NCBI GenBank assembly: GCA_050184295.1
Contig: JBFXAM010000007.1
Location: 1 to 64,000, forward strand
Source of the DNA: JBFXAM01 sp050184295
GTDB taxonomy: Bacteria > Planctomycetota > Phycisphaerae > UBA1845 > Fen-1342
Length of the DNA stretch: 64,000 nt
Reading direction: 5' to 3'
Shown here: positions 25,596-33,800 of the stretch, piece after piece
Layout of the letters: every line of letters begins with the position of its first letter
Position numbering within the stretch: position 1 is the stretch's first letter
Translations under genes and position numbers: made by a program
The notes under the pieces: model-generated
The model's database searches: none
Seen by the model: only the letters and a program-made list of their open reading frames with translations
What the model was told of the DNA's origin: nothing

Positions 25596-26978
25596 ATGCG
25601 AAAGTGGATCATCCTGATCGTCGCCGTCGCGGCCGTGGGCATCGGCTACTACGTGGTGCGCACCAACGTCCGGGTGGACATGCCCTGGAACCAGCCCAAG
25701 TTCGGGCCGGTCACGCGTGGCGACATCTCCGTTCCCATCACCGCGAGCGGCCTGATCGAGCCTCTGCAAAAGATCGAAGTGAAGTCGAAGGCGTCCGGAG
25801 AGGTGATCGAGGTCCGCGTTCAGGAAGGCGACTTCGTCCGCGAAGGCGACGTGCTCGTGCTGCTCAAGAAGGACGACGAGCGGCGCGGATTCGAGCGTGC
25901 CGAGGCGGACCGCGACCGCGTCCGGGCGCTGCTCGAGCAGGCCAAGATCGGCGTGTCGCAGGCGGAGCAGGATGTGCGCTCCGCCGAGGCGCGGCTGGCG
26001 CAGTTGAAGGCCGAAGCGACCAGCCTGGAGTTCAACCTCGAAAAAGTGCGGATGATGCACTCGCGTTCGGGCACGTCGAGCAATCAGGAACTGGTGGACG
26101 CGACCTCGCGCTACGAGATTAACGAAGCCCAGCAGAAAGGCGCCGACGCGGCACTCATGAACGCGCAGAACGCGCTCAAGGCCGCCCACGAGAACGTGAA
26201 CCTCCAGGCGGCGGCGGAGAAGGTGGCGCTCAAGACGCTGGAGGACGCACAGGAGCGCCTCAATGAGACGACCGTCATCTCGCGGCACGCCGCCATCGTG
26301 ACTCAGGTTTCGGTGCGGCCGGGCAATCTGATTCAATCGGGCACGCAGTCGTTCACCGGCGGCACGAAGGTGCTCGACCTGGCGGACATCTCGCGGAAGA
26401 TCGTGCGGGCGCGCGTCGACGAGGCCGAATACGGCCGCATCCTGAAGATCGCGCCGCCCGGGGCGCTGCCGGACATGCCGGGGCTGCGCGAGGCGGCGGC
26501 GTCGGAGACCTCCGCGGGCGAGGCGCGGCTCGGCAAGGTGACCGTCACGGTCGACGCCTTTCGCGATCAGCAGTTCGAAGGCGTGATCGAGCGCGTCGAG
26601 CCGCAGGGCAAGCAGTATCCCGGCTCGACGATCATCCAGTTCGACGTGCACGTCGCGATCACCGATCCGCAGGCGCACCTGCTGCCGCTGGGGGCCCAGG
26701 CGCAGGTCGAGTTCACGGTCGACCAGGCGGTGAACGCGCTGCGGGTGCCGAGCGAGGCGGTGAAGCGCTTCCGCGAGCAGACCGGCGTATGGATCAAGAC
26801 CGAGAAGCCCGCGGACTCGCAGTCGCTCTACGGCAAGCAGTTCGTGCCGTGCCGGTTCGGCATCAGCGACGGCGAGTACACGGAGGTGCTCGGTGCGCTG
26901 GGCGGCGCCGAATTGAAGGAAGGCGCGCAGGTCTACACCAAGCTGCCGCCGAAGAGCGAAAGCGAAGACGAGGAATAG
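25596..26978 (+). CDS. HlyD/MacA-family membrane fusion (periplasmic adaptor) protein
   Basis: Adaptor subunit of an export system, anchored by one N-terminal helix (residues 4-22, WIILIVAVAAVGIGYYVV). The lipoyl-like half-motif ASGLIEPLQKIEVKSKASG is followed by GDFVREGDVLVLL. A long alpha-helical hairpin (about 95-235) contains heptad-like Glu/Ala/Gln patterns. The second half of the lipoyl domain is ETTVISRHAAIVTQVSVRPG, and a beta-barrel carries VTVTVDAFRDQQFEGVIERV. ATG 25596 has GGAGG eight bases upstream. Length 460 residues. The MacB-like ATPase gene follows after about 145 bases, so the two probably work together in MacAB-type efflux or lipoprotein export. Confidence 0.9.
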   Translation: MRKWIILIVAVAAVGIGYYVVRTNVRVDMPWNQPKFGPVTRGDISVPITASGLIEPLQKIEVKSKASGEVIEVRVQEGDFVREGDVLVLLKKDDERRGFERAEADRDRVRALLEQAKIGVSQAEQDVRSAEARLAQLKAEATSLEFNLEKVRMMHSRSGTSSNQELVDATSRYEINEAQQKGADAALMNAQNALKAAHENVNLQAAAEKVALKTLEDAQERLNETTVISRHAAIVTQVSVRPGNLIQSGTQSFTGGTKVLDLADISRKIVRARVDEAEYGRILKIAPPGALPDMPGLREAAASETSAGEARLGKVTVTVDAFRDQQFEGVIERVEPQGKQYPGSTIIQFDVHVAITDPQAHLLPLGAQAQVEFTVDQAVNALRVPSEAVKRFREQTGVWIKTEKPADSQSLYGKQFVPCRFGISDGEYTEVLGALGGAELKEGAQVYTKLPPKSESEDEE

Positions 26979-27124
26979 CCGCGGGTGCGCCGCGCGGCCG
27001 AACGGCGCGCAGCGCCGCGTACGTGCGGCGCAGCGGCGCACGAGAGAGGCGATTGCGACCGGCCGCGGCGCAATCACATCCGCGCGGCGGGCGCGCGGTG
27101 GACGGCCGCAAGGGGATCGCAGCG

Positions 27125-28270
27125 TTGGCGTTGATCTCGATCACGGCGTTGACGAAGGTCTACCGGATGGGCGACGTGGACGTCCGCGCGCTCGATGGGG
27201 TCGACCTGGAGATTTCGGCCGGCGAGTTCGTCGCGATCACGGGCGCGTCCGGCAGCGGCAAGAGCACGCTGATGCACGTGCTGGGCTGCCTCGATCGCCC
27301 GACCAGCGGCGCGTACGTTCTGGATGGCCGGAAGGTCAGCGCGCTGAGTGATCGCGAGCTCGCCCAGACCCGCAACCGCAAGATCGGATTTGTCTTTCAA
27401 ACGTTCAATCTCATCAACCGCACGACGGCGCTCGACAACGTCTCGGTTCCGCTGTTCTATGCCCACCGCACCAACGCCCGCGGCCCGGCCCGCCGCGCCC
27501 TCGAACGCGTCGGACTGGCGCGCCGGGCGCACCACCGGCCGAACGAGCTTTCGGGGGGCGAGCGGCAGCGGGTTGCAATCGCGCGCGCGATCGTGAACGA
27601 CCCCGTGCTGGTGCTGGCCGACGAGCCCACCGGCAACCTCGACTCGCGCACCGGCGAGCAGATCATGGAGATCTTCCACTCGCTGAACCGCCAAGGCGTG
27701 ACGATCATTCTCGTGACCCACGAGCCCGAAGTCGCGCTTCAGGCGCGGCGGATCGTGCAGATGCGCGACGGCCGGATCGTGTCGGATCGCCCGAACGAAC
27801 CGGCGGCGCGCACCGCGACCGAGCCGGCCGCGACGCCGACGCGCGGGCCGGACGCGTCGGCGCCCGGCGGTCCTGGTGCTGCCGATCCGCCACCGAGTGC
27901 GAGTTCGCCGAGGGGCGGCGCGAAGCGTCAGGCGCGCGGCGCGACCGCGGCGCTGGCGTGTGGCGTGTTGGCGCCGCTGCTCGTGGCCGGGGCGCTGGCG
28001 GTCGGATATCAGTTTCGCGGCACGTCGCTCGGTGCCGGCGAGACGCCTTCGACCACGGCGCTGGTCACGCTCGGTGGGGCGCTGGCCGCGATCGTGACGG
28101 CGCTGGTTCTGGGCGTGGTGGCGATCGTGCGCTCGCGGCGCGTGCTGCGGAGCATCCGGTCGGAGCCGGGCGTTTGGCAGGGGGCCGGTCAGGCCCGCCT
28201 GGCGCTGGTTCTGGGATGGCTGGTCGTGCTGACGCCGGTGCTGGCGATTGTCGTGCGGGTGGTGACGTAG
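27125..28270 (+). CDS. MacB/LolD-type ABC ATPase fused to C-terminal membrane helices
   Basis: The first 230 residues are an ATPase of the MacB/LolD class: TALTKVYRMGDVDVRALDG, Walker A GASGSGKST (40-48), Q-loop FVFQTFNLI, signature LSGGERQRVAIARA, Walker B VLVLADEPTGNLD and H-loop VTHEPEV. A Pro/Ala-rich linker (about 230-270) leads to three predicted membrane helices. The last two resemble a DUF4190-like unit (LVLGVVAIVRSRR and LALVLGWLVVLTPVLAIVV). A typical FtsX-like permease with a large periplasmic domain is absent, and the next gene is rpsO. TTG 27125 is chosen for AAGGGG nine bases upstream; GTG 27098 is possible. Length 381 residues. Confidence 0.85.
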   Translation: MALISITALTKVYRMGDVDVRALDGVDLEISAGEFVAITGASGSGKSTLMHVLGCLDRPTSGAYVLDGRKVSALSDRELAQTRNRKIGFVFQTFNLINRTTALDNVSVPLFYAHRTNARGPARRALERVGLARRAHHRPNELSGGERQRVAIARAIVNDPVLVLADEPTGNLDSRTGEQIMEIFHSLNRQGVTIILVTHEPEVALQARRIVQMRDGRIVSDRPNEPAARTATEPAATPTRGPDASAPGGPGAADPPPSASSPRGGAKRQARGATAALACGVLAPLLVAGALAVGYQFRGTSLGAGETPSTTALVTLGGALAAIVTALVLGVVAIVRSRRVLRSIRSEPGVWQGAGQARLALVLGWLVVLTPVLAIVVRVVT

Positions 28271-28379
28271 CGGGCGAGGAGCGTATTCGTCCAACGCGTC
28301 GGCGCTGCCGCACGCCGACGCTTCTCAGCCCGGCCCGTGGGGGATTCGCGACCGGCCGGCCGGGCGACCGACGAACCGA

Positions 28380-28408
28380 TTGCGATTCGTCGGCAGCGCG
28401 GCTATACT
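28380..28408 (+). promoter_or_regulatory. Probable sigma-70 promoter of rpsO
   Basis: TTGCGA (28380-28385), 17 bases, TATACT (28403-28408). Transcription would begin near 28415, giving an approximately 80-base leader before rpsO, in which S15 autoregulation could act as in other bacteria. Confidence 0.65.
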
Positions 28409-28494
28409 CCCGACCCAATTGTCAGGCGGCTCCGGCGGTCCGCATGCCCGCGGGCGGCGGCTGGGGCCTGCCCGAGTTTAGGAGACCTGGGGCA

Positions 28495-28761
28495 ATGATG
28501 GCGGCAGAACGTAAGACGGAGCTGGTAAAGAACTTCCGGCGACACGACGGCGACACAGGATCGGCCGAGGTGCAGATCGCGATTCTCACCGAGCGCATCA
28601 CGCAGCTCACCGAACACCTCAAGACCCACCAGAAAGATCACTCATCCCGCCGAGGGTTGCTGAAGATGGTTGGAAAGCGATCGGGGCTGCTCAAGTTCCT
28701 GGCCGCCTCCGACCGCGATCGATATCTCAAGACGATCGGCTCCCTCGGGCTGCGAAAGTAA
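28495..28761 (+). CDS. rpsO: Small-subunit ribosomal protein S15
   Basis: Primary rRNA-binding protein of the 30S subunit, 88 residues, standard length. Conserved features: VKNFRRHDGDTGSAEVQIAI, ITQLTEHLKTHQKDHSSRRG and LLKMVGKRSGLLKFL. AGGAG lies ten bases upstream of ATG 28495, which is followed directly by a second ATG. The gene has its own promoter and ends in a strong terminator, then pnp follows 150 bases on, the rpsO-pnp order found in many bacteria. Confidence 0.98.
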   Translation: MMAAERKTELVKNFRRHDGDTGSAEVQIAILTERITQLTEHLKTHQKDHSSRRGLLKMVGKRSGLLKFLAASDRDRYLKTIGSLGLRK

Positions 28762-28772
28762 GTCGCGGCTGC

Positions 28773-28799
28773 GACGCCTGCCGAACGGCAGGCGTCTTT
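28773..28799 (+). terminator. Rho-independent terminator after rpsO
   Basis: Perfect ten-base-pair stem GACGCCTGCC / GGCAGGCGTC with loop GAAC, followed by TTTG TT. It separates rpsO from pnp; partial read-through is likely, since no strong separate pnp promoter was found. Confidence 0.85.
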
Positions 28800-28911
28800 G
28801 TTATGTGAGCGCCGCACGCGTCCGCGGCGTCTCGGGGCCGTCCGCGCGGAGTCGCGTCGGCTGGTCGGACAAGTCAGGCGGCAAATGTAACGTGAGGCAG
28901 AGAGGTCAACG

Positions 28912-30999
28912 ATGGTATTCAAGGTAGAGCGGCAAATCGGCGCGCAGACACTTTCGATCGAGGTCGGCAAGATCGCCCGGCAGGCGCACGGCGCCGCTGT
29001 CGCGCGCTATGCCGACACGATCGTGCTGGGCACGATCGTGTCGGGACCGGCCCGTCCGGACCAAGACTTCTTTCCATTGACGGTGGACTATCGCGAGAAG
29101 ATGTCGTCCGCGGGCAAGTTCCCCGGCGGGTTCTTCAAGCGCGAGGGGCGACCGACGCAGAAAGAGATCCTCACCATGCGGATGATCGACCGCCCGATGC
29201 GGCCGCTCTTCCCCACGGGTTTCATGGACGAAGTGCAGATCCAGACGATGGCGCTGTCGACCGACACCGAGCACGATCCGGATATCGTGGCGTTTGTGGC
29301 GGCGGCGGCGGCGATCGCGATTTCGCCGGTGCCGTTCAACGGTCCTGTGGCCGCCGCCCGGGTGGGGCGGATCGACGGCCAGTTTGTCATCAATCCCACG
29401 CAGAGCGAGCTGGAAAAGTCTGATCTCGACGTGGTGGTCGCCGGCCCGCAAGCCTGGATCAACATGATCGAGGTCGGCTCGCACGAGCTGGCCGAGGACG
29501 TGATCGCCGAGGCGATCGAGTTCGGCCACCAGCAAGGCGTGGTTCCGGTGTGCGAGATGATCGCGGAGCTGGCCAAGCACGCCGGGCAGCCCAAGACCTG
29601 GGAGGCGCCCGAAATCAGCGCCGATCTGGTCAGCAAGGTGCGCTCGCTCGCGGAAAGCGAGCTGCGGGCCGCCAAGAAGACCAAGATGAAGCAGGAGCGC
29701 AGCGCGGCGGTCACCGCGGTCTATGAAAAGGTGAAGGCCGCGCTCGTTCCCGAGGGCGTCATTCCGCCGCCGATCGATCCGAAGAAGGTGAAGGCGCAGT
29801 TCGGCCTGCTGGAGGAGCAGATCGTTCGCGAGATGATTCTGAAGGACAAGAGCCGCCCCGACGGCCGCAAGCTCGACGAGGTTCGGCCCCTTCACTGCGA
29901 AGTGGGCTGGCTGCCGCGCACGCACGGATCGTCGCTGTTCGGGCGTGGCGAAACGCAGGCGATGGTGACGGCAACGCTGGGGACCTCGCGCGACGAGCAG
30001 ATCATGGACGAACTGCTCGGCGAGTACAAAAAGAAGTTCATGCTGCACTACAACTTTCCGCCGTTCTCCGTGGGTGAAGCGCGCCGGATCGGTCCGCCGG
30101 GGCGGCGCGAGATCGGCCACGGGGCGCTCGCCGAGCGCAGCCTGGAGGCCGTGCTGCCGACGAAGGAGGAATTCCCCTACGCGATCCGGCTCGTGAGCGA
30201 CATTCTGGAATCGAACGGATCGAGCTCGATGGCGTCCGTATGCGGCGGCTCGCTGTGCCTGATGGACGCGGGTGTGCCGATCAAGTCGGCGGTGGCGGGC
30301 ATCTCGATCGGGCTGGTGCAGGAGGACGACAAGTACGTCCTGCTCACGGACATCATGGGCGAGGAGGATCACTTCGGCGACATGGACTTCAAGGTCGCCG
30401 GCACGCGCAAGGGCATCACGGGCATCCAGCTCGACATCAAATCGCACGGCATTTCGTATGAGATCGTGCACGAGGCTCTGGCGGCGGCGAAGAAGGCCCG
30501 CTTCCACATTCTCGGCGAGATGGAGCGCTGCATCGCCAAGCCGCGGGCCGAGATCAGCGAGTTCGCGCCGCGCCTGATCACGGTGCACATCAACCCGGAG
30601 AAGATCGGCAAGCTGATCGGTCCCGGCGGCAAGGGCATCAAGGGCATCGAGGCCGCCACCGGCGCGACCATCGACATCGAGCCGGACGGTACGGTGTTCA
30701 TCGCGTGCGCGGATGCGGCGGGCGCCAAGCGGGCCGAGGAAATGGTCAACCGCGTCACCGAAGAAGTGAAGATCGGCAAGATCTACGAAGGCAAGGTGAT
30801 CGGCATCAAGGACTTCGGCGCGTTCATCGAGATCGCCGAGGGCCAGGATGGCCTCTGTCACATCAGCGAGCTGGCCGACGGCTACGTGAAAACCGTGACC
30901 GACGTGATCAAGCTCGGCGACCCGGTGCGTGTGAAGGTCATCGCGATCGACGACCAGGGGCGTGTAAAGCTGTCGCGCAAGCAGGCCATGCGGGAGTAG
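28912..30999 (+). CDS. pnp: Polyribonucleotide nucleotidyltransferase (PNPase)
   Basis: Phosphorolytic 3'-5' exoribonuclease of the RNA-decay machinery, active as a trimer. The 695-residue chain has the full domain order. The first RNase PH core (about 10-140) includes FFPLTVDYREKMSSAGK. An all-helical linker follows. The second, catalytic PH core (about 320-540) has GRGETQAMVTATLG and GEEDHFGDMDFKVAG. The KH domain is at about 560 (KLIGPGGKGIKGIE) and the S1 domain at 620-690 (YEGKVIGIKDFGAFIEI). ATG 28912 has AGAGGT five bases upstream. The chain ends right after the S1 domain, without the acidic tail seen in some species. Confidence 0.98.
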   Translation: MVFKVERQIGAQTLSIEVGKIARQAHGAAVARYADTIVLGTIVSGPARPDQDFFPLTVDYREKMSSAGKFPGGFFKREGRPTQKEILTMRMIDRPMRPLFPTGFMDEVQIQTMALSTDTEHDPDIVAFVAAAAAIAISPVPFNGPVAAARVGRIDGQFVINPTQSELEKSDLDVVVAGPQAWINMIEVGSHELAEDVIAEAIEFGHQQGVVPVCEMIAELAKHAGQPKTWEAPEISADLVSKVRSLAESELRAAKKTKMKQERSAAVTAVYEKVKAALVPEGVIPPPIDPKKVKAQFGLLEEQIVREMILKDKSRPDGRKLDEVRPLHCEVGWLPRTHGSSLFGRGETQAMVTATLGTSRDEQIMDELLGEYKKKFMLHYNFPPFSVGEARRIGPPGRREIGHGALAERSLEAVLPTKEEFPYAIRLVSDILESNGSSSMASVCGGSLCLMDAGVPIKSAVAGISIGLVQEDDKYVLLTDIMGEEDHFGDMDFKVAGTRKGITGIQLDIKSHGISYEIVHEALAAAKKARFHILGEMERCIAKPRAEISEFAPRLITVHINPEKIGKLIGPGGKGIKGIEAATGATIDIEPDGTVFIACADAAGAKRAEEMVNRVTEEVKIGKIYEGKVIGIKDFGAFIEIAEGQDGLCHISELADGYVKTVTDVIKLGDPVRVKVIAIDDQGRVKLSRKQAMRE

Positions 31000-31412
31000 C
31001 CGCGACTGTCGCCGCCGACGAAAAGCGGCCTCGCGCCGCGGCCACCATCGGCGGCGGCGCAGGCGATCCAATACGAGCCGCGTGCCGTCGCGGGCGGAGA
31101 CCTACCGCTCGCGGCCGTCCGCGGCTCGCTTCGCCTTTTTGCCGCCGCCGTGCGGGAACCGCGCCGCGTGGCACGCGAGCGGAACCGCTGGAGCTGTCCG
31201 GAGCGTGGCCGCATACCGCTGCGTTCGGTTCCTTGCTATCCTCGTTGGCTCGCGCCGTCGTCGGCGGGCGTTCCCGGAGCCGGGTTCCAGGCGGCCGTCG
31301 CGATACGCAGGCCGCTCCGGGGCGTATCGTGCGGCGTCAAGTCGCCGCGCCGGGGGCCGGTTCGTCTCGCCGCGGCTCGGTTGCGCTCGAATCGCGGCGT
31401 CGCATCCGTCGG
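31000..31412. other. Gene-free stretch after pnp
   Basis: About 410 bases of GC-rich sequence with no supported gene on either strand. Frames that are open here are Arg/Ala-rich and lack ribosome-binding sites. No convincing pnp terminator was found; a short CGCGG/CCGCG stem before TTTTT near 31138 is weak. Confidence 0.5.
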
Positions 31413-31443
31413 TTGTTCGTTCGGTTTGCCTGAGGCGTAGAAT
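31413..31443 (+). promoter_or_regulatory. Candidate promoter of the FHA-GAF histidine kinase gene
   Basis: TTGTTC (31413-31418), 19 bases, TAGAAT (31438-31443). A transcript would start near 31450, about 47 bases before the chosen GTG 31497. It also rules out TTG 31443 as the start codon. Confidence 0.5.
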
Positions 31444-31496
31444 TGCGCTTGGCGTGCGGTGTCCGCGCCGCGGCCGGTGACTCGTCGGGATCCGTC

Positions 31497-33167
31497 GTGG
31501 CCAGCTTCTTCGTACTCCAGGGACCGGACAAGGGGCGCTCGCTGCGCTCGGCGGAGGATCGCATCCTCATTGGCCGAACGAGCGACCAGGTGCCGCTGAC
31601 CGACCACACCGTCTCGCGGCGGCATGCGCAGGTTGACGCCGCCGAGGGCGGGTGGGTGCTCTCCGACCTCGACAGTGCGAACGGCACCTACGTGAACGGC
31701 GTGCGCGTGACGCGCCCGGTGAAGCTGAAGCACGGCGACCAGATTCGCGTCGGCAGCACGCTGCTGGTCTACGCCGGCGACGAGCGCGTCGAGCAGCTTC
31801 TCGGACCGAACATCCCGACCGATCTCGTCACGCTCGACGCGGGCGAGTCGCTCGACGCGTCGATCATGGCGAGCGTGCCGTCGAACGAGGACAGCGTCGT
31901 GATGGCGGCCCCGGACACCGCGTGGGCGGTGAAGAGCTGGGGCGTGATTCGCCAGCTCACGGACGTGATCGGCAGCCTGTTGCCCACCGATCAACTGCTC
32001 GCGCGCGTCATGGACATCATATTCGAGGAAGTCGAGGTGGATCGCGGCGTCATCTTCGTCCGCGACGCGCAGACGCAGGAGCTGATGCCGGAGGTCGTGC
32101 GGTTTCGCGAGCGCGCCGGGGGCGCGCCGCGCGGGCGCGACGGCGATTCGATCCAGACCTCGCGCACCATTCTCGACCACGTCGCGCGCTCGCGCGAGGG
32201 CGTGTTGTGCTCGAACGTCGCCGCCGACAAGCGCTTTCAGAGCGGAAAGAGCGTCCACAACCTCGGCATGCGCTCGGTGATCTGCGCCCCGATCGTCGCG
32301 CGCGAGCAGGTGCTCGGCGTCGTGCACCTCGATTGCCCCGTGCCGCGGCATACGTATAACGAGAACGAGCTGCGGCTCATCACGGCGATCGGGTATCAGA
32401 CCGGCCTGGCGATCGAGAACGCGCGGCTCGTGCAATCGCACCTGGAGCGCGAGCGGCTCGCGGCGGCGGGCGAGACCGTGGCGTACCTGTCGCATTACAT
32501 CAAGAACATCCTGCAAGGCATGCGCAGCGGCGCGGACGTGGTGAAACGCGGCCTCGACCGCCGCGATTTCGCGGTCACGAGCCAGGGCTGGCACATCGTC
32601 GAGCGCAATCTCGAGAAAAGCTATAACCTGATGCTCAACATGCTCGCGTTCAGCAAGGAGCGCGAGCCGCGATTCGAGATGTTGCAGCTCAACAAGATCG
32701 TCGACGAAGTCGTCGACCTCGCGCAGCGCCCCGCCGACGACCGCAAGGCCGTCCTGCTCGCGGATCTCGACGAACACGTGCCGGCGATCCCGCTCGACTA
32801 CGACGGCATCCACCAGGTCACGCTCAATCTCATCACCAACGCGCTCGAGATCGTCCCGCCGGGCAACGGCATCGTGAACGTGCGGACACGCTACGACGCC
32901 GCCACGCGGCAGGTGCTGCTCGCGGTCGCGGACAACGGCCCGGGCGTGCCGCCGCAGAACCAGCAGCGCATCTTCGAGCCGTTCTTCTCGACGAAGGGTC
33001 ACGGCGGGACCGGCCTGGGCCTCGCGGTCGCGAAAAAGATCGTCGAAGAGCTCGGCGGAACAATCGAAGTCCGCAACCAGCCGGAAGGCGGCGCGGAGTT
33101 TCGCGTGAAGCTGCCGGCGTTCAACGCGCGGATGGAACAGGCGGGCGACACGCTGGGGCCGCGGTGA
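31497..33167 (+). CDS. FHA-GAF sensor histidine kinase
   Basis: 556-residue soluble signalling protein joining phosphothreonine recognition with two-component signalling. The FHA domain at about 3-95 has LIGRTSDQVPLTDHTVSRRH and DLDSANGTYVNG, the residues that bind pThr. A GAF domain follows at about 160-315 (GVIFVRDAQTQELMP through NENELRLITAIGYQTGLAIE). The phosphoacceptor is probably His333 in YLSHYIKNILQGMRSG. The ATPase domain has N-box LNLITNALEIVPPG, G1 DNGPGVPP, FEPFFSTKGHGGTGLGL. No response regulator is adjacent, so the partner is elsewhere or the kinase is an orphan. GTG 31497 has GGGAT eight bases upstream. Confidence 0.93.
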   Translation: MASFFVLQGPDKGRSLRSAEDRILIGRTSDQVPLTDHTVSRRHAQVDAAEGGWVLSDLDSANGTYVNGVRVTRPVKLKHGDQIRVGSTLLVYAGDERVEQLLGPNIPTDLVTLDAGESLDASIMASVPSNEDSVVMAAPDTAWAVKSWGVIRQLTDVIGSLLPTDQLLARVMDIIFEEVEVDRGVIFVRDAQTQELMPEVVRFRERAGGAPRGRDGDSIQTSRTILDHVARSREGVLCSNVAADKRFQSGKSVHNLGMRSVICAPIVAREQVLGVVHLDCPVPRHTYNENELRLITAIGYQTGLAIENARLVQSHLERERLAAAGETVAYLSHYIKNILQGMRSGADVVKRGLDRRDFAVTSQGWHIVERNLEKSYNLMLNMLAFSKEREPRFEMLQLNKIVDEVVDLAQRPADDRKAVLLADLDEHVPAIPLDYDGIHQVTLNLITNALEIVPPGNGIVNVRTRYDAATRQVLLAVADNGPGVPPQNQQRIFEPFFSTKGHGGTGLGLAVAKKIVEELGGTIEVRNQPEGGAEFRVKLPAFNARMEQAGDTLGPR

Positions 33168-33386
33168 GTGGCGGGGATCGCAAGCCGTCCGTCGTTCACG
33201 GTGCGCCCGCGGAGCACATCGGCGGCAGGCCCGCGGCGCAGGCGGCGAGGCGGAGCGAAGCCGCGCCCGCCGCCCGCCGGCGCTTGTGCCAGCGTGGCTG
33301 AACGCCGCATGCCGGCGATCCGCCGAGCATCCCGGGCGCGCCCAACCGCGTCATGGAGTGCGGCACAGCCGGGATCATCGATGTGA

Positions 33387-33560
33387 CAAGGCCGCGCGAT
33401 TACGAAGGCATCGCGCTCGATCCGCTCGACCCCTATCGGATGGGGGCGACGGACAAGACCACCAGATGCGGCCGCTGGCGCAGTGCAGATCGTGCCCCGG
33501 CCGGCGACGCTCACGCTTCTCGCACGCGCAGGCACGGGCAGCTTGTATCTACGACGGTGA
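33387..33560 (+). pseudogene. Decayed remnant of a PEP-CTERM protein gene
   Basis: The frame ending at the TGA at 33558 reads VPRPATLTLLARAG then TGSLYLRR before the stop. This is a recognisable PEP-CTERM tail (VPEPATL..LL..GG......RR) with damage: Glu of PEP replaced by Arg and a broken hydrophobic helix. Upstream the frame is Arg-rich and closed at 33384, with no start, signal peptide or ribosome-binding site. I read it as the eroded 3' end of a secreted-protein gene. Nothing else was supported in the 633-base gap 33168-33800. Confidence 0.5.
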
Positions 33561-33800
33561 CGGGCGCGGGTGGCGAGAAGCTCGGAAGTTCTGAGCGCGG
33601 CAGGCCGGTCACGCAGGCCCGAGCGGCAGGTCACAAACGGTGGTGACGGCCGAGATCGCCGCCCGTTCGACCCGGTTCAGATCGCGACGCCGATTCGCGA
33701 TCGTTGCTCCGGCGTCGTAACGCCCGTACAACTCCGCCGTGTGTGCATTCACTGTCATTTCACACTCTAACGCGATCCCACACTCGGCGGAGTGGGGCGC

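Noticed and set aside
28906..31071. 721-codon frame antisense to pnp
   Set aside because: Shadow of PNPase; Arg/His/Leu-rich composition typical of such artefacts.
31000..31496. Possible small gene between pnp and the FHA kinase
   Set aside because: All frames are Arg/Ala-rich and lack a start signal; one contains the promoter of the kinase.
33353..33646. Small frame starting MECGTAGIIDVTRPRDYEG
   Set aside because: No ribosome-binding site and an unnatural second half. The neighbouring frame carries the PEP-CTERM remnant instead, so I treat the region as decayed.
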